Part shown: one piece after another, positions 46,851 to 57,744 of the stretch | Layout of the letters: every line of letters begins with the position of its first letter | Position numbering within the stretch: position 1 is the stretch's first letter | Source: Stenopsyche tienmushanensis | Taxonomy: Eukaryota; Arthropoda; Insecta; Trichoptera; Stenopsychidae | Assembly: GCA_008973525.1 (NCBI GenBank) | Contig: WACJ01000408.1 | Span: 158,061-222,060 of the forward strand | DNA: 64,000 nt | Direction of reading: 5' to 3' | Translations under genes and position numbers: made by a program | The notes under the pieces: generated by a model | What the model was told of the DNA's origin: nothing | Seen by the model: the letters and a program-made list of their open reading frames with translations, nothing else | Databases searched by the model: none

Positions 46851-48215
46851 TCTCAAACTTTTTTGGCCTGTGGCCCCCTTTTGAGATTTTTTTTTTGGTG
46901 TGGCCCCCCCTCCAATATTTGTTCGAAAAAAGTAGATATTAAAAATAAAACTTTATTTAAAAATTCCAAAATATATTTTTAGTAAACGTGTACATATAAA
47001 AAACATACATATTTTTTCAACAAATTACGTAAAGAAATTGATCGTTCACTTTATTTAGTGTGATCCCTTGTGCTTGATGCAATGCTAGTTTATTAATTTC
47101 GGGCTTCAATGTTGTTAGCGACATATGCAGATCGCCTCTTTGCACAACATCAAGACGGTTACGTGCTTTTGAGAGGAGATGCATAACTCGACTAAATCCA
47201 GATTCAACCAAATAAGATGTGGGAAATGCAATGAAATATAACCTAGCTTTCATTGCTGATCCAGAAATTATCTTTATTTAATTTAAATCTAACTTGAGCA
47301 TTCATATCACTTCCACAAGACTTTCTTGCAGTTCGATATTGATGCATTCACACTAAATGGATCAATCACTCAATCTGGAATATTTAAATTAATAATATCA
47401 ATAAATCTAACTCGCATATCCTCACGAAGCTGTTTCAAATGATTAATATATATTTCCAAATCATCATCTTGTATTTCATTTAAAATTGGTCAATAATGAA
47501 AATTGCGCTAACTCACGACGACTAATATTCGTTATGAAAAGATTCAGCTTTCCCAAAAAAGCATTAATTACTTTTTTGCACGTTATGAGATTACAATTTT
47601 TTCCCTGTAACTGTTTGTTTAATAAATTTTCAAATATATCTGATAAATAAAATATATCACATTTTACACTAAAAGATATAATACTATTCCAAAGCACAAC
47701 AAACCGTTTTAAACTATTACCCCCCGAAAACCACCGAACTTCTGTGTGTAATAGGAGGCGCTCAAAGCCTTCCTCATTTTCTTCACATAGTTGTCGGAAG
47801 AGGCGATCTCGAAGTGGACTTGATTTAATGAAATTTATTGTTTTTATTACAATACTATATATTAGTACAATATACTCGTGTAAACATCCTCCTAACTTTT
47901 TGCAACCTTGTTGACGATGAATTACGCAATGTATACAAAAAATATTTGGCACATCATTCTTCAGATATGTGATAAATCCTCGATATTTACCAACCATTGA
48001 AGCAGCCCCATCGGTTGCGCATGCTGGTATATTTTCAAGCGGGATAATTTTCTCCATAATTTTTCTTTTAACTTCTTGATATATCTTTTCACCTTTTGTG
48101 TCAGTTTTAAGTTTTCTGGCAAAGAGCATTTCTTCAATAAACTTGTCATTATCTTGAAATCTAACATACGCCATTAATAGAGCTTCACTATCACGTATAG
48201 AAGATTCATCTAAAT
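46851..48215 (-). pseudogene. hAT transposon relic 1 (transposase, C-terminal two-thirds)
   Basis: The terminus CCAGGGTTTCTCAAACTTTT at 46851 is hAT-like. On minus, 48215-47476 encodes a transposase core: ACATDGAASMVG, then IFCIHCVIHRQQ, then EVRWFSGGNSLKRF. After a break the dimerisation region follows at 47253-47017 (FPTSYLVESGFSRVMHLLSK). It is of the SCAND3/ZBED-like group. The N-terminal zinc-finger part is absent, cut at 48216 by the end of hAT relic 2. The apparent start Met of the open frame (48252) and about 12 residues belong to that other element. Confidence 0.8.
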
Positions 48216-49460
48216 CAAAGGTTCCCAAAATTTTTTGGGTCGTAGACCCCATGCCATGTTTTTCGGTTTTGGGTAGACCCCCTACTTACCTGACATTGTA
48301 TAGGTGTATTTAATAAAGAAAACAATGCTCCTGCACTCGAATTTTACTTAAGGTCCAATGGCTACGATGCCAGCAACTGCGATTTGCAAAAAACGCGTGC
48401 AGAATTTTGCTTTGCGCACTACGTCTTTACGCTACGTTTTTATTGAAAAATCAGCAAGCCAAGTTTTTTTTTTAAATCAAACATGGCCGCCACTACGACC
48501 TAAAACGATTTAAGTGCATTTCGTATGGCAGCTATAAGTATTTATAATTTTTCTGAAATATTAATGATAACATTTTATAGGATATTATTTTTAATGGACT
48601 TTTACAAAATTTCAAGATGGCATCTTTGAAACTGCGACCGTTAATAGCAAAAAAAGAGTAAAAAAAGAAGAGGAAAACGAAAAAAAAACTTCACATTCGC
48701 CTCGTGTCCGTCGATACAAACGTTTTGATAGTCGGATTGAATTTTTTTTCATCAATGTACACACTGAAATCTCAAAAAAAACAATTTCAAATTTTATATT
48801 TTATATATTAGATACGTAACATGAAATAAACTAAGCAATAAGTCAATATTTTTAGTGAGAAGGATGAACCTGATGCTTTAATAATAAATTATCATTTGGC
48901 GTCAATTTTGTAAAGGTTAATCTTAAATCTCCTCGGCTAATGATGTCCAGTCTGTTTCTTTTTTTCGTTAGGAGATTGGTAACAGGGCTGAACCCCCTTT
49001 CCACTAGGTATGACGATGGAAAGGAAATTAAAAATTTCCTCGCTATATTCCATAATACGGAATAAGTCACGGGTATGTTGTTTTGCAGCCAGAATTGCTG
49101 ATATCCGTTTTTAAACTGAACCTTAAGTTCTTCGTTTGTACTTGGTTCAGTCAGTTTCTCTTGTATTATGACATTCGTTTCTTCTATGTCACCATATGGA
49201 TTAATTATCTACGGTAGTATTACCATAGTCAAAACATCCTCAAACCTAGTTTCAAAATTTGAATATCATTTAAATGTTGAACGTAGGTTGAAACGACGTC
49301 TTCCTGGCAGTTTGTCAGTGACAAATTGGGGAACTGAGAAAATTCGCCCCGTCCAATATTTTGCTTCATCAGTTTAACTCTGGCAAGAAACGCTGATAAG
49401 ATGAACTTTGTTTTAATCAAATTTAAACTATCGCCTTGTAACTGCAAATTAATCATATTA
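48216..49460 (-). pseudogene. hAT transposon relic 2
   Basis: The terminus CAAAGGTTCCCAAAATTTTT at 48216 marks its left end. Fragments of the transposase are on minus: 49456-49229 (LQGDSLNLIKTKFILSAFLA) and 49070-48852 (FPSSYLVERGFSPVTNLLTK), the latter the hAT dimerisation region. These correspond to the same domains as relic 1 but from a different family. About 480 bp of AT-rich sequence separates the terminus from the coding relic. The other terminus is not visible. Confidence 0.7.
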
Positions 49461-49479
49461 AATTTTGTAAATTTTTGTT

Positions 49480-50960
49480 TGTTTCTGTGGGCGAGGAATC
49501 TTCACAAAACACCCAGAAAATCTGGGTAGTATAGGATTCACGATTGATGGGTCGTGCCTACCCACTAAACCCCCCCACCCCTTGTCTTTCTCTGTCGCCC
49601 TGGTATTGTTTTCCACATTGCTTCAGAAGGACAGGTAGTCTGACCTAAGGTGATTGGCCCTATTCTATTGTTGGAGAGGCTGTTGCGCTCTGCGTCTCCC
49701 TCTTTCTCTGCCCTCTTTGGCGCTCAGAATCTATTCTACGTATTCGCGCCAAAGGTCTCAGTTCTTCTTGCTTTCCAACATGCTATGGACCATGTTGTCG
49801 ACGTTGAGCTCGGTTACCCCGAGTGCTTGTTTCAGTAGTTTTCTCTGGGATGCTCAAGCCTCACAGCCAATAATAGTGTGCTCTGCGTCGTCGACCTCCG
49901 CTTGACAATGTTGGCACGTTGCGGATGGTTTTTTTTACGGACTTTTAGGATCTTTGTAGCCTAAGGCCCTCTTCTTTGCTTGGAGGTCTAGCGGGGGTAT
50001 TCCAGCAATCACGAGCACCGCTTCTTCAGATACAGTTCTGTATGCTGCGGTGACTCGGAGCGCTCCTTGCCGCTGGACCCTGGCCAGCTTCCTTCCATAA
50101 CTTTCGTGTCTGAGCGACTCATGCCATATTGGGGCTCCGTACAGAAGGATCGAGTGTATTACCTCGTTTATGGTACGTCTTCTGCACGGCTTTGGCCCTC
50201 CAATATTGGGCATGAGCCGTCCTAGCTCACTGGCCACCTTCTGCGCAACTGCTTCAATATGTTTTTTGAAGGTCAACTTGTTCAAGAGGATCCAGAGGTA
50301 TCTCAGCGATTTGCTGTATTCAACCTCGTGACCGTTCACAACAAGCCTCTTGACCCTCGGTCTTCTTCTTCTAATGCAGATCATTGCCTCCGTTTTTCAT
50401 GCTGCCAGCTGCAGGCAATTTTCTTGCATCCATGCGCTGATTCTGGCGAGGGCTTCATTGCCCGTCACTTCCATTTCCCATGGATGTCGAGCTGTCACCA
50501 GCAATGCGACATCATCCGCGAAGGCAATGAGTTCTGCTCCGTGTGGCATCTTTGTTGTCAGCAGACTGTTGTAGAGGACATTCCACAGTGTGGGCCCCAG
50601 AACGGATTCCTGTGGAACGCCCATCTAGCTTCTTGGTCGTGCTCGTCTCATAATGACAAGGACACGTCGATCTCTAAAGTAGTTGCTGACGAGCTCAATT
50701 ATGTATTCGGGAACTTCGAAGTTTTCCCTGAGCGCGTCAACGATCAGCTCTCATCTGTCGCTGTTAAAAGCATTCTTTTTGTCGAGTGTGATCATTACGA
50801 CGTCTTTGCTCTGTTTGACCGAGCCTTTCCACGCCTTCCGGATTATTTCGATTGCTTTCTGCACTGCTCCGTCACTTTAAAACTGTCACTTTTGTCACCT
50901 TGTGAAAGGAAAATAACACTAGTAAAACATCCTTTTTCGACCATTTCCTGACTTCCCTTA
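49480..50960 (-). pseudogene. R1-clade LINE, RT and C-terminal region
   Basis: Minus strand, 5' to 3': DGAVQKAIEIIRKAWKG and VVMITLDKKNAFNS (RT motif A), a stop, DALRENFEVPEYIIELVSNY, a stop, GVPQESVLGPTLWNVLYN, ELIAFADDVALLVTA (catalytic box), then 50384-49935 with the thumb region (LRYLWILLNKLTFKKHIEAV). The Cys/His knuckle (CQHCQAEVDDAEHTIIGCEA) follows near 49915. The length and order fit R1-clade ORF2, with several stops. 5' truncated near 50960. Confidence 0.85.
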
Positions 50961-51035
50961 TAAGAACTTTTTCCCTTTCCTGAGGCTCATCTTTGGAACC
51001 TCGAATTTCCGTTCCGGTCGCTTTGCGGCTTTTTA

Positions 51036-51235
51036 GCCCCGATCCACACTATGGTGCCGTTGACGGTTCGATCTCGCTCCGGTCTCGGTCCGATCAAATT
51101 TTCTTACACAAGAAACAATCAGAGTATTCACACTATCGGATCGATCCAATCCCGTTTTTTGTATAAGAATATTTGACCGGACCGAGACTGAGAGCGAGAT
51201 CGAACCGTTACCGGCACCATAGTGTGGATGGGGCC
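51036..51235. mobile_element. Harbinger-like MITE, copy A (200 bp)
   Basis: Nearly self-complementary: both ends carry GATCCACACTATGGTGCC (or ATCCACACTATGGTGCC) in inverted orientation, followed by inverted GATCTCG/GGTCTCGGTCC-type motifs. TTA flanks both sides (51033-51035, 51236-51238), the 3-bp duplication typical of PIF/Harbinger. No coding. Confidence 0.8.
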
Positions 51236-51661
51236 TTAAACTGGAGTCTAACCAGTGCCCATCAGGGTCTAGGAAGAAGTCTACTTCTCCAAAAGACGTC
51301 GAACTTCCGGTTCGGCGTCAATATCATGCTGGTTTAACACGTATCGCGCCGCGTCGGGCACCGGTGCCCGATGACGATTGTTACCACTGCGCCGTGGCAG
51401 GCACCGGTGACTGATGGCACTCGATTTAGTAAAATAGTCTCTGTGCGCCGTCAGTTACACATTTAACAGTTTTTAATATATAATCTGATAGACATGGTGT
51501 TCCTGAACAAGCGGAACACCCGAACTTTTTTTTTTTAAAAACCATATCCAAAAAAACGGTAGGTATATTCCATGTTCTTCTTCAACGAGATTTTTATAAT
51601 TAAACATTTACAATATACTAATTTAGATGAATGTATGCATATTTTATCATGTTATAAATAC

Positions 51662-51717
51662 GTTTTAGGTTAAAAAAGAGTTAAAAAAGTTTTTTTAACT
51701 CTTTTTTAACCTAAAAC
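51662..51717. repeat. perfect 27-bp inverted repeat (hairpin) with 2-nt loop
   Basis: 51662-51688 and 51691-51717 are exact reverse complements around the dinucleotide GT. AT-rich with TTAAAAAAG/AACTC blocks. Lies in the 3' non-coding part of the piggyBac element. Confidence 0.9.
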
Positions 51718-51984
51718 TTTTCAACTCTTTTTTTTCGACACGCACTTTAGATCATGAACATTATTTGCTAGTTTTATAATACAAAACAATAGAATAATAA
51801 ATTTAAAATAATATATGATTAAAAAAATAGGCTCTATGTATAAGATACTGTATAAATGAATTAAATATTTCTATGTACTATATTGAAACACGCTAAACAT
51901 AGATGTTGAAAACCATTACACCCCCCACAATACGTTACAACCTGTTTGGTTTTATTCCTTACAAATTTTCTTCCAATGTTGCAA

Positions 51985-52850
51985 TTTAATTTATACCACC
52001 AGGGTTGCAATAAGATGGCATTTGATCGGATAAATCCACTGCTGCTTTAGCTCGATTATAATCGACGATCATTTTCGGTTTGTCGATTTCCCGTCCCCGT
52101 CTATTTTTTACTGTCTCATATTCAATGTTATGTTTTGTAGAAAGCATAGGAACATCTCAGGTGTCTTTCCGTTTTAATATCGTAATACAATTTTTATTTT
52201 GTTTCGGAGCTATCTCACCATGATTAAGTTTTTGATTGGTCACCTCTTTCGAAAATTATTTTCTGCCTATCCTAATTGTACCGACAAGGTGCATTTGCTT
52301 AGCTAATAGTTTATTAGCTAAGTCTAAACTTGTATACCAATTATCGGTACAAACCGTATGACCCTTCCAAAATGATGGGTTCATAAGGGTCATCACGACG
52401 TGTGATGGCATAGATCCCGACACTTGCATGTTTTTTCCACAGTATACTTTATAGGCTATAAGTGTATCCAGAGCCAGTACACAGTTTGAAAATTTTCAAG
52501 GCATATCGGTGCTTTTTGGATTTCATATATTGCCGAAAAGAGATTCTTCCTCGAAAAGGTATCATGCTTTCGTCAACACAGACATATTCTTGGGGTTCAT
52601 AATATTTTTTATAATTGATATTGAGATCATCGAAAATATTGTGAATTTTTGCTAACCGATCTTCTGGGTTTGCAGTGGAATTATCCGCAAAATGTATCAT
52701 TTGGAGCAAAATCATTATACTTTGTGGAAATTTCTGCCTGAAATGAATGTCTTTGCTCCAATATAAATAAATACTGTGTAGTTTGACGATCCAAATAATT
52801 AAATCAAAAAACCTCTTCATTTCCAACTTATTTGTCGGTGATCAAGAACG
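51985..52850 (-). pseudogene. piggyBac transposase relic
   Basis: 52826-52449 is open (DRLAKIHNIFDDLN, then CVDESMIPFRGRISFRQYMK, with catalytic Asp). A stop lies at 52446-52448. The next stretch, in the same frame, carries VCTDNWYTSLDLANKLL (second Asp motif), and after further stops YNRAKAAVDLSDQMPSY near 52000. N-terminal and cysteine domains are missing. This is the element's own transposase. Confidence 0.8.
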
Positions 52851-52952
52851 TGATCTGGATGATATTCCTTCAATTACTTGATCAGCATATCGATTTGATT
52901 GACATTAAATGAACCGTGATCAATATGCCAATAAGTCATGTGCAAAGAGTAA

Positions 52953-53146
52953 GGCCCGATCCACACTATGGTGCCGGTAACAGTTCGATCTCGGTCTCGG
53001 TCCCGTCAAATATTTTCATACAAAAAACGGGATTGGAACGATCCGATAGTGTGAATACTTTGATTGTTTCTTGTGTAAGAATATTTGATCGGACCGAGAC
53101 CGGAGCGAGATCTAACCGTCAACGGCATCATAGTGTGGATCAGGCC
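52953..53146. mobile_element. Harbinger-like MITE, copy B (194 bp)
   Basis: Inverted relative to copy A (51036-51235) and very similar to it throughout. Flanked by TAA on both sides (52950-52952, 53147-53149). Inserted in the piggyBac element upstream of its transposase. Confidence 0.8.
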
Positions 53147-53924
53147 TAAGTATGACTTATACTTTGAAAGCATGATATTTTGAACCAATAATATTGGTTA
53201 GAATAAGACCAATAGAAAACGTCTCTTTATTTTGGGGGATGAACAGAAAAAAGTAAAAACAATCGTTTCTATTGAATAAATAGTGAAAAAATGGAATTAT
53301 CTTCTCTATTGTTTATAGTATTTAAAATAAATGTTCTAAAAAGCAATAAAAAAGAGTCTTCTCAATTGCATTGTCTTAGACTAAAATCTTTTCAAACATT
53401 TAATTCCATTCATCGTTAAAATAAACTTGTCACAGATGACATATTTCATGTAATAAAAAAAGGTCGATGTAATTTGTTACAATATAGACATATCAAAAAA
53501 TATATCTGAATAGTTATGTGCCGTTTGACTTTTGTGTTTTTCATAATGAAAAAGTAAATTTGAATCATAGAATAAATAATCTGTACGCGAAGTAATACGC
53601 TACGTCAACCGTCAGTAATTGATACCACAAATAAGATGTAATCTATCCAAAAAATATATAAACCATCATGTATCATTACAATGTATTATTCAAAAGATAT
53701 GTACAAAAAAAAATATATATATATATGGTTGCATCCCATATGGACCACACAGGCCGCGTCGGGCACCGGTGACTCTTGGCCTAAAATAGGTTCTATTTAA
53801 TTTTTTTTTTAAATTTTGACCACAATTTATAATCCTTATATATAAATATATAATATAGAACTAAATTTGTATGATGGCCTGGTGGGTCATTTTTGAAAAA
53901 TATCCTTGGCACGATACGTGTTAA

Positions 53925-54580
53925 AAGCAATTTCATTTAGCGAGCAATTTTTTTTTAAACTTTTAAGTTGGATTTTAATCCAAGATGATTTTTTTGTAAA
54001 CTTAGAATTATATTTGCAATTCAATATTTTTGTATTTCTTTTTAAATAATCAAATGTTAAGTGTATTACAACAATACATTTCATGTATGAAATGCGCCAC
54101 TGTAAATATAATATATTCCTAATTATGTTTGTAATTACACTTTGATGGCAAACACTGTATTTACTATAATCTATTTTTAAATTGATACTGTAATTGTTGC
54201 ATGTTTTTAAGATTTGAATCTTTTATTTGTATGATCAAATATGAATATTTTGCAAACCATGCTTGTGAATCAAATTTGAAATTTGACTTTAGGCAAGAAT
54301 TTGAATAATTTTAAGATAATTGTATTATATCTGTTTGCATTTATAAAATATATTGCGTAGTTGCATTGTTTCTGTAAATAAATGTTACAAATATTTTTGG
54401 TAATCATACATATTATTGTTAGTTACATTAGGGTTAAATTCTTAAATTGCAATTAGTACAAATAGTCGTCGTATTACGAAAGTTGGTTCGTAGGAAGGTG
54501 CCACAATCTTTTTGTTAAAATGGTCTAATTTCGATACTACAATATTCAAGATTTCTTCATCCTTCGCAATCACCGTCGAC
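53925..54580 (+). other. upstream region of g3
   Basis: AT-rich, with no gene seen. The open frame extends above the start to 54512 but opens with TTG. No firm promoter element. Confidence 0.35.
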
Positions 54581-55384
54581 ATGATGAAGGCAATGCTGGG
54601 TCGTTTACTGAGCAAGCAGAAGAAAGTGCCATCCAAGCAAACTGAACTGGAAAAATTGTCCGTAGTGCCAGATGATGGATCTGGCAGAATGTGGATGCTA
54701 TTCAAATTGTGGTCTGGGAAAATTACTTCGCTGGCCCTGGACCACAAACATAATTTATACTGTGTCAAGAAAGGTACTCTTTATAAGCTCTTAAAGGGTC
54801 GACTACTCAAGATAAACACCCGGAGCGACAGAGTTGTCGATGTTGCTTCTGACTCCAAGGGAAATCTCTACATATGTTCACAAGATCAGGTGGAAATCTT
54901 GCAGTTCGAGGCGGACACCACCGAGACAATGTTCTGGGATAGCAACATGAATTTCAAGTCTATCAGTGTCGACAAGAAGGACAACGTTTACTTGTTGGGT
55001 GACAAAGGCAGAGGCAATCAAGCGTTCTGTCTGAAAGACTACTTCGTCGTCAATTTGGCCGAAGATCGAATCAATAAGCAGTTTGCCGTGGACTCTGAGA
55101 GGAATGTCTTCTTCGGCAGATTTACGATCAATAATCTCGGTATGGTTCCCTTATCGGGCTTGTATGGAGAGACCGTCAACTGCATTGCCGTCGACAACTA
55201 TGACAATGCCTATTTTGGGACCGAAAACGGAATGTTTGTTGTCATCGCCGGTAGCTACGAAGCCAAACGACTAACCAGTGTTAATGTGAAACGCATATCG
55301 AGCATTAGCTTCAGTGATCGGGGTCATATTTATATTTCTTCAGTGGACCCTAAATTTGGAGGAATATACATTCTTAGAGCATGA
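54581..55384 (+). CDS. six-bladed beta-propeller protein without signal peptide (g3)
   Basis: 267 aa from MMKAMLGRLLSKQKK. A basic N-terminus and short linker are followed by WMLFKLWSGKITSLALD. The six repeat cores are LALDHKHNLYC, VASDSKGNLYICS, ISVDKKDNVYLLG, FAVDSERNVFF, IAVDNYDNAYFGT and ISFSDRGHIYI. It is closest to g2 (shared WMLFKLW segment, ENGMFVV and YEAKR segments) and heads the tandem plus-strand array g3-g4-g5. Single exon, no signal peptide or transmembrane segment, so it is unlike secreted ommochrome-binding proteins in location. Biochemical role unknown. Confidence 0.75.
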   Translation: MMKAMLGRLLSKQKKVPSKQTELEKLSVVPDDGSGRMWMLFKLWSGKITSLALDHKHNLYCVKKGTLYKLLKGRLLKINTRSDRVVDVASDSKGNLYICSQDQVEILQFEADTTETMFWDSNMNFKSISVDKKDNVYLLGDKGRGNQAFCLKDYFVVNLAEDRINKQFAVDSERNVFFGRFTINNLGMVPLSGLYGETVNCIAVDNYDNAYFGTENGMFVVIAGSYEAKRLTSVNVKRISSISFSDRGHIYISSVDPKFGGIYILRA

Positions 55385-55841
55385 TCATTTCGCCGTAAAA
55401 ATGAGACCTATCCTTGATCTAACTTTCGTTACTAAATTCAAAATTTGTGTTAGTTGACCTACTATGTATTTTATGTAACGTTGAAATTATAATACCTCTA
55501 AAAATATTGTAATTTAAAATAATTATATTTGTAAGACTGACTATGTTTTAGTCAATACGTTATATTTTTAAGATTGACATTGTTTAATATCTATGGATAT
55601 TCCTTATTGTTTTATAAAAATAGTTGACAATTTTATATGATGATGATGATGATATGGATCTAGTATTGTTGTTAGTATAATATGTGCTGCATTTTGAGTT
55701 ATTTTGATGATTACTATCCATATAAATGGGTCGCAAATATTTGTCCATGAATATATTAAAATTTGTATAAATAGTGTAACGATTTGCGGCATTGACGATA
55801 TTTTTTTTTATTTTGACAAATTTATAATTGAATTTATTGAA

Positions 55842-55847
55842 AATAAA
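55842..55847 (+). terminator. candidate poly(A) signal of g3
   Basis: AATAAA about 460 bp after the stop. A closer variant signal could be used instead. Confidence 0.35.
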
Positions 55848-56060
55848 CGATTATTGTGACATGAACATTTTTTTTAAATTAATAACCATTTCCTACACCA
55901 CTACACATTAATATTTTACACTGGTACATATAGTAAAGTATAAACAATCAAATGAAATTCTGAAATATCTATAAGAGATCTTCACATTTGCCAAACAAGT
56001 ATAAAAAATTATTTTGGAAAATACAGAAATGTTAATCCAGTTCTTGGATTTATACACAAG

Positions 56061-56132
56061 TTAAGAGATGCAATTTAAGATGAGTAAGAGATGCAATTTA
56101 AGATAAGGAAGAGATGCCGTATAAGATAAGTA
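56061..56132. repeat. 3 x 24-bp tandem repeat
   Basis: Three imperfect copies of a unit containing AAGAGATGCAATTTAAGAT, between g3 and g4; the third copy is more diverged (AAGAGATGCCGTATAAGAT). Confidence 0.75.
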
Positions 56133-56586
56133 AGTTTCTATTTATTGTGTTCAGATTTCAATTTAAATCATATTCCATGACAATTTCAATATAATTCAAT
56201 TACTCGGTATATATATATTAATTTTTTTTTTCATCGTCGAATTTGTAGAAATATATTGTAACAATAATCTTTGTCAATTAATTGAATGCAATTCACATTC
56301 AATTTTGTATAGTTGATTCATTTATTCGTAGTAAGAAACTACATCGGCCAATTTTTAACACCTTGAATGCCGAATTAACATTTAATAATATAGCAATGTT
56401 AAATAAAAATCAATTTCAATTTATGATAATATTTTTCGATTTGAATAGAAGCAATTAATGATTCCTGGCTTAAATTCCGGGAATAAATAAACAAAAGAGA
56501 AAGTTGGTAAAACATTATTTACATGAAGGACGGCTCAGTCTGCCGTTGTCCTTAATCGGTGCAAGTCAATCCAACTTTTGTCAAGT

Positions 56587-57369
56587 ATGTCGAAGTGTTT
56601 GGCGCATATGAGGAGATTGCTGGACAGAGCCAGCAACTGGTGCAAATCGTCCTTTGCGGACGAGGCATGTGATGAATTCACGATGGTGATGAAGCTATGG
56701 TCTTGCAAAGTCTCATCCCTCGCCGTGATCAGCCGTGATAAAATGTTGATCGTGGTAGATGGCGAAGTTTTCGTCCTCCAGAACGAAGAAATTACCGCGA
56801 TGAAGACCATCAGCAGGATCCATAAGGTGGTGGCTGATTCGAATGGCAATGCATTTCTGTGTGCCAGAAATGGAATCGAATATTTAAAATGCGGGGAAAC
56901 TGGGAGCGTTCAGCTGCTGTGCAACAGTAATTGTCACTTCAAGTCGCTGACGATCGACATAAATGATAACGTGTATCTTTTGGCTGATAGGGGTGACGGC
57001 AATCAAGCATATTGGTTGATGAATTTTTTTATGGTCAAGATGGTGGATGGAGAGCTCATCAATCGACCTTTTGCCGTCGATTCGACAGGGATCGTATTTT
57101 GTAATAAATCATGTTCTTCTTCTGGGACGACGTCATCTCTGACTGGTTTAAAGGAAATCATCAATTGTGTTGTGCTAGATAAAAACGATGATGCCTATTA
57201 TGGCACCGAAAGTGGTATGTTTGTTTTAAAATGTGGTACGACGGAAGCAAAAAGGATGGAACTCGTTCGAATTCCAATGATCGTCAGCATAGCATTCGGC
57301 CAAACTGGAAGAATTTATTTTTCTTCCATGGATCCAAAATCGAGAGGGATTTACGTTATTACGGCTTAG
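56587..57369 (+). CDS. cysteine-rich propeller protein (g4), near-identical to g5
   Basis: 260 aa from the ATG of MSKCLAHMRRLLDRASNWCK; the slightly longer open frame starts at a TTG. No signal peptide. The six-fold pattern is present but looser than in g2/g3: LAVISRDKMLI, VVADSNGNAFLCA, LTIDINDNVYLLA, FAVDSTGIVFC, VVLDKNDDAYYGT and IAFGQTGRIYF. About a dozen Cys are spread over the chain, far more than in g1. Compared with g5 it differs at C/Y in EYLKxGE, L/M in FKSxTID, L/I in GMFVxKC, and E/D and L/H in the MxxVRIP stretch. Upstream and downstream sequences are also shared with g5. Role unknown. Confidence 0.75.
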   Translation: MSKCLAHMRRLLDRASNWCKSSFADEACDEFTMVMKLWSCKVSSLAVISRDKMLIVVDGEVFVLQNEEITAMKTISRIHKVVADSNGNAFLCARNGIEYLKCGETGSVQLLCNSNCHFKSLTIDINDNVYLLADRGDGNQAYWLMNFFMVKMVDGELINRPFAVDSTGIVFCNKSCSSSGTTSSLTGLKEIINCVVLDKNDDAYYGTESGMFVLKCGTTEAKRMELVRIPMIVSIAFGQTGRIYFSSMDPKSRGIYVITA

Positions 57370-57733
57370 ATCATGTAAACTTAAACTTAAGCCATTTTAA
57401 CTGATGACTGTGATCTCACTTAATAATTGTAGATCTATTTTAAACGATACTATTTTGTATATACTAGATTTTGTACAAATGTTATGTACGTACTGTGATT
57501 TTAATTGTAATTTTAGTACATTTTTTGTACTCTGATTGTTTAATAACGCGTATTTTATTATTAATTTGGATAACTATATTTTTAAAATAATTTGTATTAT
57601 CAATACGTTTCATTAAATTTTGTTTATATCATTACTTTAATAATCAATTGATAGTGTTTTAACACAGATTTTTTTTATAGATGTCAATGTTTGTAATATT
57701 TTTTGATTGAAGATTGTAATTATGTACAATATT

Positions 57734-57744
57734 AATAAAAATAA
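57734..57744 (+). terminator. poly(A) signals of g4
   Basis: Overlapping AATAAAs about 365 bp after the stop, in a stretch also conserved downstream of g5. Confidence 0.45.

Larger units (their letters stand above)
51338..53920 (-). mobile_element. decayed piggyBac element with both ends (2.6 kb)
   Basis: TTAA at 51334-51337 and 53921-53924. The terminal inverted repeat is CACGTATCGCGCC on the left, with CACGTATCGTGCC on the right read inverted. GCGTCGGGCACCGGTG repeats occur near each end (51352, 53757). The inside contains the transposase relic, a perfect hairpin and a nested MITE. The strand given is that of the transposase. Confidence 0.85.
55385..56586 (+). other. g3-g4 intergenic DNA
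   Basis: Contains the g3 3' UTR with a (GAT)n run near 55637-55652 and an AATAAA at 55842-55847. Three tandem 24-bp units with AAGAGATGCAATTTAAGAT lie at 56061-56132. Upstream of g4, from about 56335, the sequence matches 60600-60870 upstream of g5. Confidence 0.5.

Noticed and set aside
50259..50951. 230-codon plus-strand frame
   Set aside because: It is the antisense shadow of the R1-clade reverse transcriptase on the minus strand.
53700..53730. AT dinucleotide run as a possible functional site
   Set aside because: Ordinary microsatellite within the piggyBac element.
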